From an uncultured Bacteroidota bacterium (lineage in GTDB: Bacteria; Bacteroidota; Bacteroidia; Bacteroidales; UBA932), in the NCBI GenBank assembly GCA_937901965.1, contig CALGSW010000005.1, forward strand, positions 1-31,374: a DNA stretch of 31,374 bases, in the 5' to 3' direction. Of the stretch, positions 8,492 to 15,829 are shown piece by piece; position 1 is the stretch's first letter, and every line of letters begins with the position of its first letter. Under the pieces are notes generated by a model, which worked only from the letters and a program-made list of their open reading frames with translations, did no database searches and was not told the DNA's origin. The translations under genes and the position numbers were made by a program.

Positions 8492-9465
8492 TAAAATGCA
8501 ACTCCTTTAAGTTTCAACGCCCTCTCCCGGGGAAGTCCAAACATTATATTCATATTCTCAACTGCTTGTCCGGATGCTCCTTTAAGCAGGTTGTCAATAA
8601 TTGATGTTATATGTAAGTATTTACCGTGTCTCTCTATTTGGAGAAAGGCCTTATTAGTATTAACTACCTCTTTAAGGCTTATACTCTCCCTTGAAATATG
8701 TACAAAAGGGGATTCAGAGTAGACTTGACTATAAATTTCTTCAATTACAGCATAGTCAATACTTTCATCTATTTCTGTATAGATGCTGGCAATTATTCCC
8801 CGTGTAAAATCTCCCCTCATTGGAACAAAATTTATCTGCTGCAATTTGCTTCCGCCAATTCTTTCAAGAGTATGGGTTATCTCTGCTAGATGCTGATGTT
8901 TAAATGGCTTATAAACAGAAATATTACCCTCTCTATAACTAAAATGTGATGTCTGTGAAAGGGATTTACCCGCACCAGTAGAGCCGGTAACAGCGTGTAT
9001 ATGAGACTCATTCTTCAATAAACCACCCTTTGCCAGTGGTGCCAGAGCAAGGGTTATTGCAGTTGCAAAACATCCCGGATTGGCAACTATATCTGCTTTT
9101 GAGATTTCTTCCTCTAAGAGATCGGTCATTCCATATGCAACAACTTTATTTTCAAACTTTCCTTCAACTCTGAAATCACTACCAAGGTCAATTATCTTAC
9201 ACGAAGAAGAGATTGTTGATTTTTTTATGAAATCTCTTGACAATCCATGGCCAAGTGCAAGGAATAGTACATCAGGATTACCGGTCTCTTCTGTGAATCT
9301 AAGACTGCATTCACCAAGAAGGTCTCTGTGCACTCCACTTACAAGTTCTCCTGCCAGAGATGTACTGGTAAGCCACTTAAGTTCAACATCTGGATGGTTA
9401 AAAAGTATCCTGATTAACTCTCCACCTGTATACCCTGTTGCTCCTGCTATTGTTGCCTTAATCAT
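8491..9465 (-). CDS. argC: N-acyl-gamma-glutamyl-phosphate reductase (ArgC)
   Basis: NADPH-dependent reduction of N-acylglutamyl phosphate to the semialdehyde. The 324 residues begin with the dinucleotide-binding GATGYTGGELIRIL. The catalytic cysteine is Cys132 in ANPGCFATA, followed by SGSTGAG-like AVTGSTGAGKS and the HQHLAEI segment that carries the second catalytic histidine. The reading frame overlaps the end of argG by eight bases and shares one base with argD. Both neighbours and motifs make the identification safe. The natural substrate is presumably the succinyl form. Confidence 0.95.
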   Translation of the reverse strand: MIKATIAGATGYTGGELIRILFNHPDVELKWLTSTSLAGELVSGVHRDLLGECSLRFTEETGNPDVLFLALGHGLSRDFIKKSTISSSCKIIDLGSDFRVEGKFENKVVAYGMTDLLEEEISKADIVANPGCFATAITLALAPLAKGGLLKNESHIHAVTGSTGAGKSLSQTSHFSYREGNISVYKPFKHQHLAEITHTLERIGGSKLQQINFVPMRGDFTRGIIASIYTEIDESIDYAVIEEIYSQVYSESPFVHISRESISLKEVVNTNKAFLQIERHGKYLHITSIIDNLLKGASGQAVENMNIMFGLPRERALKLKGVAF

Positions 9466-10648
9466 TTTTATTTACCGAATAGTATATTTTCAAAGGATTA
9501 GCCATAACCCGGGTGAAGCCTATGACATCCGCCCCGCTGAATGAACTGTTTTTTTCTCCATACTGACCAAATTCTGAGCTCATCAAATCATACTTAGATT
9601 TACAGCCAAGGACTGAAAAGTGGTATGGCTTCAGTTCAACATAAACTTCGCCGGTAACTCTCTGTTGTGTGTCTTCAAGAAAATTTTCAATATTCCTTGC
9701 AAGAGGATCAAGGTATTGAGCCTCATGTACCAGCTGGCCATACCAGGCAGCCAACTGATCCTTCCAGTAAAGCTGGCCCTTAGTGAGGGTATGTTTTTCA
9801 AGAAGGTGGTGGGCTTTTATCAGAATCATAGGGGCAGCAGCTTCAAATGCAACTCTTCCTTTTATACCAATAATTGTATCACCCACATGCACATCCCTTC
9901 CAACTGCATATTCCGATGCAATTTCAGCCAGTTTTTTTATCAGGTTAACAGGCTGCATCTCCTCACCGTTAAGCGATACAGGCTCTCCTTTTGAGAAGCC
10001 AAGCTTAATAGTAATGCTACCCTGAGCGTTAAGCTGTGAGGGATAGGCATTTTCCGGCAAAATTCCATGTGAGGTTAATGTCTCCACACCACCTACACTT
10101 GTTCCCCACAAACCCTGATTGATTGAGTACCTAGCCTTCTCCCAAGAGAGATTACAGCCATGCTTTGAGAGATATTCAATCTCCTGGGCTCTGCTCAGTG
10201 CCAACCCTCTTATGGGAGCAAGAATTGTAACTTCAGGTGCCAGTACCTCAAAAACCAGGTCAAATCTCACCTGATCATTCCCGGCTCCTGTACTTCCGTG
10301 AGCAACATATTTGGCTCCGAGTGACTTAACCTCCTCAAGAACGGCAAGTGCCTGAAAAATTCTTTCTGAGCTTACAGAGAGTGGGTATGTACCATTTTTG
10401 AGAATGTTCCCAAAAAGCAGATATTTTATCCCTTTTGAATAGTACTCATGTGAAGCATCAATATTTTTGTGAGATTTTGCTCCCAGAGAGATGGCTCGCT
10501 CCTCAATCGCCCGCTCCTCATCTGCAGAGAATCCGCCTGTGTTTACCATTACTGAATGCACCTCAAGTCCCTTTTCTTTTATCAGATACGGTATACAAAA
10601 GGATGTATCAAGTCCTCCGCTGAACGCAAGTACAACTTTATCTTTCAT
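9458..10648 (-). CDS. argG: Argininosuccinate synthase
   Basis: ATP-dependent condensation of citrulline with aspartate. The N-terminal PP-loop AFSGGLDTSF binds ATP. STGAGNDQVRFD is the family citrulline/aspartate-site region, and WEKARYSINQGLWG is also characteristic. At 396 residues it matches the Bacteroidetes form of ArgG. It begins on the base after the stop of the GNAT gene, so the first two genes of the operon are directly abutted. Its end overlaps argC by eight bases. No unusual codon use or frame disruption was noticed. Confidence 0.95.
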   Translation of the reverse strand: MKDKVVLAFSGGLDTSFCIPYLIKEKGLEVHSVMVNTGGFSADEERAIEERAISLGAKSHKNIDASHEYYSKGIKYLLFGNILKNGTYPLSVSSERIFQALAVLEEVKSLGAKYVAHGSTGAGNDQVRFDLVFEVLAPEVTILAPIRGLALSRAQEIEYLSKHGCNLSWEKARYSINQGLWGTSVGGVETLTSHGILPENAYPSQLNAQGSITIKLGFSKGEPVSLNGEEMQPVNLIKKLAEIASEYAVGRDVHVGDTIIGIKGRVAFEAAAPMILIKAHHLLEKHTLTKGQLYWKDQLAAWYGQLVHEAQYLDPLARNIENFLEDTQQRVTGEVYVELKPYHFSVLGCKSKYDLMSSEFGQYGEKNSSFSGADVIGFTRVMANPLKIYYSVNKND

Positions 10649-11191
10649 TTATCTTATGGTTTTGTAGGATGGGTCGTAAAGGAGACCAGTACAAAGACAC
10701 ATCCTGTGGTTATTTCTTAATAGTATATCATAGTTCCGGCATCCTTCGCAACCTTTCCAGAAGTCAGGATCGTCAGTTAGCTCTGAAAAGGTAACAGGGC
10801 GGAAACCCAGTTCGTAATTAATCTTCATCACAGCAAGTCCTGTTGTGATACTGAATATTTTAGAGTCTGGATATAATTCTCTTGACAAGGAGAAGATTCT
10901 CTCTTTGATTTTTCTTGCTAATCCGGTGTTTCGGTGAGAATGTGCAACTATAAGACCTGAGTTTGCTACAAACCGGCAATGACTCCAGGTTTCAATATAT
11001 GCAAATCCCACTGCAACACCCTCATCAATCGCTATAACGGCTTTCCCTTCTGTCATTTTTCCTGCTATGTATTCAGGAGACCTTCTTGCAATACCGGTAC
11101 CTCTCTCCTGTGCGGAGATAAACATAAGGTCGCAGATTATTTCTGCATAGACAGCATGGCTGGAATTTGCCACGACAATGCTGACACTCAT
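10649..11191 (-). CDS. GNAT acyltransferase, probable N-succinylglutamate synthase
   Basis: First gene of the arginine operon and the only candidate for the entry step, since no argA or argJ is present. The 180 residues form one GNAT domain: HRNTGLARKI (86-95) is the acyl-CoA pyrophosphate loop, preceded by FVANSGLIV (beta-4) and followed by NYELGFRPVT. The tail is unusual: Cys148 and Cys151 (KGCEGC), then Cys165 and Cys167 (MCLCTG), which could bind zinc. From memory, the corresponding GNAT gene next to argG in Bacteroides has been proposed on genetic grounds to make N-succinylglutamate. Its sequence is unlike classical ArgA. Its start follows the structured leader after about 60 nt. Family is sure; reaction is inferred from context. 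Confidence 0.8.
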   Translation of the reverse strand: MSVSIVVANSSHAVYAEIICDLMFISAQERGTGIARRSPEYIAGKMTEGKAVIAIDEGVAVGFAYIETWSHCRFVANSGLIVAHSHRNTGLARKIKERIFSLSRELYPDSKIFSITTGLAVMKINYELGFRPVTFSELTDDPDFWKGCEGCRNYDILLRNNHRMCLCTGLLYDPSYKTIR

Positions 11192-11230
11192 CTTAAATTA
11201 ACGGGGGTAATATGTGGATACTGGGGTTAT

Positions 11231-11250
11231 GGTGGGGGCCTTAAGCCACC
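11231..11250 (-). promoter_or_regulatory. Small GC-rich hairpin before the operon start codon
   Basis: On the minus strand GGTGG (11250-11246) and CCACC (11235-11231) can pair across a 10-nt loop, directly after the larger leader fold. It has no T run, so it is not an intrinsic terminator. C-rich stretches between it and the start codon could compete for the same G residues, which would give two alternative states. This is a prediction by eye only. Confidence 0.4.
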
Positions 11251-11251
11251 C

Positions 11252-11339
11252 GGCAATCCTAAGCAGATTATTGTATGTAAGCTGCCAGGACACATCGTCG
11301 GACGTGTCTGAGCTTTTTGCTTAAATTGATATGATTGCC
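11252..11339 (-). promoter_or_regulatory. Nested-stem leader RNA of the arginine operon (unassigned cis-regulatory element)
   Basis: Read as minus-strand RNA, the stems nest in order. P1: GGCAAUC (11339-11333) with GAUUGCC (11258-11252). P2: UAAGCA (11323-11318) with UGCUUA (11265-11260). P3a: AAGCU (11315-11311) with AGCUU (11283-11279). P3b: GACACGUC (11308-11301) with GAUGUGUC (11296-11289), closing a CGAC tetraloop. P3b contains a G-U pair that would be an A-C mismatch on the other strand, so the structure belongs to the arginine transcript. It starts about 14 nt after the predicted transcription start. I do not recognise it as a named riboswitch class. No Arg-rich leader peptide is present. 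Confidence 0.65.
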
Positions 11340-11359
11340 TGTTGAATTCATATGGGGTG

Positions 11360-11367
11360 CAAAGGTA
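11360..11367 (-). promoter_or_regulatory. -7 box of the arginine operon promoter
   Basis: Minus-strand TACCTTTG fits TAnnTTTG. Transcription would start near 11353 and give a leader of about 160 nt before the GNAT start codon. No good TTTG is found at the -33 position, which overlaps the -7 box of the divergent OPT gene, so the promoter may depend on a regulator. Confidence 0.6.
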
Positions 11368-11389
11368 AAAGAATAATTCATAAATTTCA

Positions 11390-11397
11390 TACCTTTG
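11390..11397 (+). promoter_or_regulatory. -7 box of the OPT transporter operon promoter
   Basis: TACCTTTG fits TAnnTTTG, and the predicted transcription start near 11404 leaves a short 15-nt leader before ATG 11419. The box is the exact inverted copy of the -7 box at 11360-11367, with 22 bp between them. A -33 TTTG is absent. Confidence 0.6.
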
Positions 11398-11418
11398 GAA
11401 AATAAACTGAATTAAATT

Positions 11419-13416
11419 ATGGAAATCAAGGAAACCAAACCTAAAGGCCTTCCGGAAAACGCATACAGAGAGCTGGGCAAAGGCGAAGAGTACAAACCAC
11501 TTATGTCGCCGGACAAGTCGTATCCGGAGGTTACCCCCTGGTCTGTATCCATGGGTATTCTTATGACAATAATTTTTTCTGCAGCCGCGGCATATCTTGG
11601 ACTAAAGGTAGGGCAGGTATTTGAAGCGGCAATTCCCATTGCAATAATAGCTGTAGGTATTTCAGGAGCACTTAAAAGAAAAAATGCACTTGGAGAGAAC
11701 GTTATTATTCAATCTATTGGGGCAAGTTCGGGGGCAATAGTTGCAGGGGCAATCTTCACTCTTCCTGCCCTCTATATTCTCCAGGCTAAATATCCGGAAC
11801 TTACTGTTGATTTTGGGAAAGTATTCATGAGCTCGTTACTCGGCGGAGTACTTGGAATTCTGTTTCTTATTCCTTTCAGAAAATATTTTGTTAAGGAGAT
11901 GCACGGTAAATTCCCATTTCCTGAGGCAACTGCAACAACTCAGGTACTTGTAAGCGGAGAGACCGGAGGCAGCGGAGCAAAACTACTTTTAATAAGTGGC
12001 CTCATAGGAGGAATATATGATTTCGTGGTGTCAACATTTGGTTTGTGGTCTGAAGTTTTCACTTCCAAGGTTGCACCTATAGGTGTTGCAATTGCAGATA
12101 AAGTAAAATTCGTATTCAAAATAAATGTAGGTGCTGCAGTACTGGGACTTGGTTATATTATTGGCCTCAAATACTCATTTATTATAAGTCTGGGCTCAAT
12201 GCTTGTATGGTTTGTGATCATACCTCTGATGAATGTGATTTTTGGAGACCAGATTCTGGATTTAATGAACTCGGGAATTATCCAGACAATAGGCGAAATG
12301 TCTCCGGAGGAGATTTTCAGAAATTATGCAAGACATATAGGTATTGGTGGTATCGCCACTGCAGGTGTTATTGGCATTATAAAGAGTGCCGGAATTATTA
12401 AAAGTGCTTTTGGTCTGGCAGCAAAAGAGCTGGGTGGGAAGTCAAAGGAGGTTAAAAACGAAGTACGTACGCAGAGAGACCTCTCTATGAAGATAATCGC
12501 CATTGGTATTATTGCGGCTCTTATTGTCACCTTTATTTTCTTCTACCTGGGTGTTGTTGACAATCTGTTCCATGCAATTATTGCACTTGTGGTTGTGGCA
12601 GTGATAGCGTTTCTGTTTACTACAGTCGCCGCCAATGCTATTGCAATTGTTGGAACAAATCCGGTGAGTGGGATGACTCTGATGACACTAATTCTTGCAT
12701 CAGTGGTTATGGTGGCAAGTGGATTGAAGGGAACAGCGGGTATGACTGCGGCGCTTATAATTGGTGGTGTTGTATGTACAGCGCTTTCGGTTTCAGGAGC
12801 TTTTATAACAGACCTTAAAATTGGATACTGGCTTGGCACAACTCCGGCAAAACAGCAACAATGGAAATTTCTTGGAACCCTTGTTGCTGCAGCCACTGTG
12901 GGTGGTGTGATGATAATACTTAACAAGACATACGGATTCACAGGCGAGCACGCTCTGGTAGCCCCTCAGGCTAATGCAATGGCCGCTGTAATTGAACCTC
13001 TGATGTCAGGAGGAGGAGCACCATGGATCCTGTACGGAATAGGAGCAATAATAGCAATAGCACTTACGTTTATAGGTGTTCCAGCATTAGCTTTTTCACT
13101 GGGTATGTTTATCCCTCTTGAACTAAACCTTCCGCTACTTGCAGGTGGTGCAATAGCGTGGTTTGTTTCTACAAGAAGCAAGGATCAGGCTCTTAATACA
13201 GCCAGAAAAGAGAGAGGCACACTGTTAGCCTCCGGATTCATAGCCGGCGGTGCCCTGATGGGTGTTGTCAGTGCTATTATCCGCTTTGGCGGAGTAAACC
13301 TACTTCAGACTGAGTGGATGGAGACAAGAGCCGCTGAGATATTAGCACTTGTTATGTACCTTCTTCTAATAGGTTATCTTGCATGGGACAGCCTGAGGGC
13401 AAAAAAAGAGGAGTAG
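11419..13416 (+). CDS. OPT-family oligopeptide transporter
   Basis: Inner-membrane transporter of the oligopeptide transporter (OPT) family, predicted to import small peptides or peptide-like metal chelates by proton symport. The 665 residues contain roughly 14-16 hydrophobic segments after a soluble N-terminal stretch ending in SYPEVTPWSVSMG. Family landmarks are AAAYLGLKVGQVFEAAIP, the GENVIIQSIGASSGAIVAG segment and KFPFPEATATTQVLVSGE. A charged cytoplasmic loop (GGKSKEVKNEVRTQRD) separates the halves. It is the first gene of a five-gene set: zupT follows after 6 bp. Context with peptidase T supports peptide import. The substrate cannot be read from the sequence. Confidence 0.92.
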   Translation: MEIKETKPKGLPENAYRELGKGEEYKPLMSPDKSYPEVTPWSVSMGILMTIIFSAAAAYLGLKVGQVFEAAIPIAIIAVGISGALKRKNALGENVIIQSIGASSGAIVAGAIFTLPALYILQAKYPELTVDFGKVFMSSLLGGVLGILFLIPFRKYFVKEMHGKFPFPEATATTQVLVSGETGGSGAKLLLISGLIGGIYDFVVSTFGLWSEVFTSKVAPIGVAIADKVKFVFKINVGAAVLGLGYIIGLKYSFIISLGSMLVWFVIIPLMNVIFGDQILDLMNSGIIQTIGEMSPEEIFRNYARHIGIGGIATAGVIGIIKSAGIIKSAFGLAAKELGGKSKEVKNEVRTQRDLSMKIIAIGIIAALIVTFIFFYLGVVDNLFHAIIALVVVAVIAFLFTTVAANAIAIVGTNPVSGMTLMTLILASVVMVASGLKGTAGMTAALIIGGVVCTALSVSGAFITDLKIGYWLGTTPAKQQQWKFLGTLVAAATVGGVMIILNKTYGFTGEHALVAPQANAMAAVIEPLMSGGGAPWILYGIGAIIAIALTFIGVPALAFSLGMFIPLELNLPLLAGGAIAWFVSTRSKDQALNTARKERGTLLASGFIAGGALMGVVSAIIRFGGVNLLQTEWMETRAAEILALVMYLLLIGYLAWDSLRAKKEE

Positions 13417-13422
13417 CAGAGA

Positions 13423-14226
13423 ATGGAAGGTAATTATATTATTGCTTTTGCCCTTACTCTTTTTGCCGGTCTCTCTACTGCTATTGGCAGTGGAATTGTA
13501 TTGCTCTATAAGAAATTCTCTCCAAGATTCCTGGCCGCATCTCTTGGGTTTTCTGCAGGAGTGATGATTTTCATCTCAATGGTAGAACTATTCACCGATG
13601 CCCAGAAGAGTCTGGGTGAACTTTACGGAGATAGGCCCGGTCAATTTTATGCCCTTCTGGCTTTCTTTGGAGGCATTGCTCTTATAGCTGTAATTGACTG
13701 GCTTGTTCCATCAGGTGAAAATCCCCACGAGGTGGGCGATTTGTCTATTAAGAAATTTAACGGAGAGGGAAATGACAAAGGGCTCATGAGACTGGGACTT
13801 ATGTCTGCATTTGCAATTGGAATACACAACTTTCCGGAGGGAATAGCCACCTTTGTAAGTGCAATGAATGATCCGGGGCTTGGGGCTTCCATTGCTGTGG
13901 CAATAGGAATTCACAACATTCCAGAGGGCATAGCCGTTGCTATTCCTATTTACTATGCAACAAGAAGCAGAAGTAAAGCTTTCTGGCACTCTCTGCTTTC
14001 AGGTCTGGCCGAGCCACTTGGAGCGGTAGTAGGATACATCCTGCTCTCCTATCTGTTTCATGATTCGTTCCTGGGAATAATTCTTGCCGGAGTGGCAGGG
14101 ATTATGGTCTATATCTCCCTTGACGAGCTTCTTCCAACAGCAGAAAAATACGGAGAGCACCATCCTGCAATCATAGGTGTAATTGCGGGTATGGCAGTTA
14201 TGGGATTTAGTCTCATGATTATATAA
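13423..14226 (+). CDS. zupT: ZIP-family divalent metal transporter ZupT
   Basis: Imports zinc and possibly other divalent cations across the inner membrane. The 267 residues form about eight transmembrane segments. The two metal-binding signature helices are both complete: GIHNFPEGIATFVSA and GIHNIPEGIAVAIPIYYATR. The variable loop before them carries His and acidic residues (PHEVGD, KKFNGEGNDKG). Length and motifs match E. coli ZupT (257 residues). It starts 6 bp after the OPT stop codon and lies 24 bp before pepT, a zinc-dependent peptidase, which makes joint expression sensible. Confidence 0.93.
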   Translation: MEGNYIIAFALTLFAGLSTAIGSGIVLLYKKFSPRFLAASLGFSAGVMIFISMVELFTDAQKSLGELYGDRPGQFYALLAFFGGIALIAVIDWLVPSGENPHEVGDLSIKKFNGEGNDKGLMRLGLMSAFAIGIHNFPEGIATFVSAMNDPGLGASIAVAIGIHNIPEGIAVAIPIYYATRSRSKAFWHSLLSGLAEPLGAVVGYILLSYLFHDSFLGIILAGVAGIMVYISLDELLPTAEKYGEHHPAIIGVIAGMAVMGFSLMII

Positions 14227-14250
14227 TGTGAATTAATTAACAAATGAATT

Positions 14251-15483
14251 ATGAAAGAAAAGGTACTTGAAAAATTTCTCAGATATATAGCTATTGATAC
14301 TGCATCTGACCCGGAATCGGAATCCCAGCCCAGCACATCCAAACAGCTTGACTTATCAAGGCTATTGGTTAAAGAACTGAAAGATATGGGAATTAAGGAT
14401 GTTGAACTTGATGAGTGGGGCTATGTAATGGCTACTATCCCTTCAAATCTGCCGGATGGCAAAGAGGTACCTGTAATAGGGTTCATTGCTCACGTTGACA
14501 GTGCTCCGGATGCATCGGGAGCCAATATAAAGCCTCAAATTATTAATAATTACGATGGTTCTGATATTGTGATCAACAAGGAGAGGGGCTTTATTATGAA
14601 GGTTGATGAGTTCCCTGAATTACTCAAATATAAAGGTAATACTATCATTACAACAGACGGCACAACCCTGCTGGCGGCAGATGACAAAGCTGGTGTTGCT
14701 GAAATAATGACTGCTGCTGAATATATAATGTCTCATCCTGAATTTTTGCACGGAACAATAAAAATAGGGTTTACTCCTGATGAAGAGATAGGGCGTGGCG
14801 TTGATAAGTTTGATGTTGAGAGGTTTGGTGCAGACTTTGCCTATACGATGGATGGAGGAGAAATTGGCGAGCTTGAGTATGAAAACTTTAATGCAGCTGC
14901 TGCGAAGATTTTCATACAGGGGAGAAACATACACCCGGGTTATGCAAAAGACAAGATGGTAAATGCAATTATTCTCGGATCTGAGTTGAACTCAATGCTT
15001 CCAGTTGATCAAAGGCCTGAGTATACTTCTTGTTATGAGGGATTTTTTCATATAATCCGCTTTGAAGGAACTGTTGAGAGCACTACAATTCAATACATTA
15101 TCAGAGATCATGATTTTGACAAATTTGAATTAAAGAAGGGTCTTATTGCTAAGTGCACAGATTTTCTGAATGAAAAATATGGCAAGGGCACATTTTCTCT
15201 GGAGATAAAAGATCAGTATTATAACATGAGAAAGCAGGTGGAGCCTCACTACCATATAGTTGAGAAAGCTGTTACTGCAATGGAGATGGCCGGCATCAAA
15301 CCTAATATTAAACCAATTAGAGGAGGTACAGATGGAGCAAGACTCTCATTTATGGGTCTTCCATGCCCTAATATATTCGCCGGGGGACACAATTTCCACG
15401 GAAAATTTGAATACATTCCGGTAGAGAGCATGGAGAAGGCTTCAGAAGTTATTCTCAATCTTGTAAAACTTTACTCAAAATAA
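14251..15483 (+). CDS. pepT: Peptidase T (tripeptide aminopeptidase)
   Basis: Cytoplasmic zinc peptidase of family M20B that removes the N-terminal residue of tripeptides. The 410 residues match the usual PepT length. Zinc and catalytic residues are visible: AHVDSAPD (His81, Asp83), LLAADDKAG (Asp144), TPDEEIGRG (Glu178/179), MDGGEIGELEYENFNAA, and a late GGHNFHGKFE histidine. RGGTDGARLSFMGLPCPN is the substrate-carboxylate region. It follows zupT by 24 bp and precedes ybjQ by 23 bp. Together with the OPT transporter it forms an uptake-and-hydrolysis pair. Confidence 0.95.
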   Translation: MKEKVLEKFLRYIAIDTASDPESESQPSTSKQLDLSRLLVKELKDMGIKDVELDEWGYVMATIPSNLPDGKEVPVIGFIAHVDSAPDASGANIKPQIINNYDGSDIVINKERGFIMKVDEFPELLKYKGNTIITTDGTTLLAADDKAGVAEIMTAAEYIMSHPEFLHGTIKIGFTPDEEIGRGVDKFDVERFGADFAYTMDGGEIGELEYENFNAAAAKIFIQGRNIHPGYAKDKMVNAIILGSELNSMLPVDQRPEYTSCYEGFFHIIRFEGTVESTTIQYIIRDHDFDKFELKKGLIAKCTDFLNEKYGKGTFSLEIKDQYYNMRKQVEPHYHIVEKAVTAMEMAGIKPNIKPIRGGTDGARLSFMGLPCPNIFAGGHNFHGKFEYIPVESMEKASEVILNLVKLYSK

Positions 15484-15506
15484 TTAATCACTAAAATATA
15501 ATTGAT

Positions 15507-15821
15507 ATGCTTTTAACTACAACTTCAACAATTGAGGGAAAAGAGATTGAGCAGTATTATGGTTTGGTTTCCGGTGAGACCATTATTGGCGCAAACATTG
15601 TCCGCGATTTTCTTGCCGGCATACGAGATATAGTGGGCGGTAGATCCGGATCATATGAGCAGGTGCTCAGAGAGGCTAAACAGGAGTGTCTGAAAGAGAT
15701 TACTGCTCAGGCACAGGCCATGGGTGCTAACGCAATAATTGGAATAGATCTGGATTATGAGACAGTAGGCGGTTCTATGCTTATGGTTACAGCTGCAGGA
15801 ACTGCTGTTAGATATATCTAA
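15507..15821 (+). CDS. YbjQ-family (UPF0145) protein
   Basis: Small cytoplasmic protein of 104 residues from the YbjQ/UPF0145 family, which is annotated as a putative heavy-metal-binding domain and forms a pentameric ring in known structures. The exact role is unknown. Landmarks are TTTSTIEGKEI, YYGLVSGETIIGANIVRDF, the GGRSGSYE loop, and AQAMGANAIIGIDLDYET. No cysteine pair or other obvious metal site beyond the family pattern is present. It sits 8 bp upstream of the patB-like gene, within the peptide/zinc operon. Confidence 0.88.
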   Translation: MLLTTTSTIEGKEIEQYYGLVSGETIIGANIVRDFLAGIRDIVGGRSGSYEQVLREAKQECLKEITAQAQAMGANAIIGIDLDYETVGGSMLMVTAAGTAVRYI

Positions 15822-15829
15822 AAGAGACC

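Noticed and set aside
9080..9544. A 154-codon plus-strand frame opposite argC
   Set aside because: It is antisense to a securely identified gene, starts without a promoter and has no recognisable protein character.
11229..11297. A 22-codon leader peptide in the arginine leader
   Set aside because: It contains only one Arg codon and no U-tract terminator follows, so ribosome-mediated attenuation is not supported.
10979..11311. A 110-codon plus-strand frame across the GNAT start and the leader
   Set aside because: It is antisense to the GNAT gene and to the leader structure, with an unlikely residue composition.
11343..11379. Possible ArgR boxes (TGAATTCA, GAATAATTC)
   Set aside because: Short palindromes in AT-rich DNA. 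They do not form the paired 18-bp ARG boxes expected of ArgR, so I do not call an operator.
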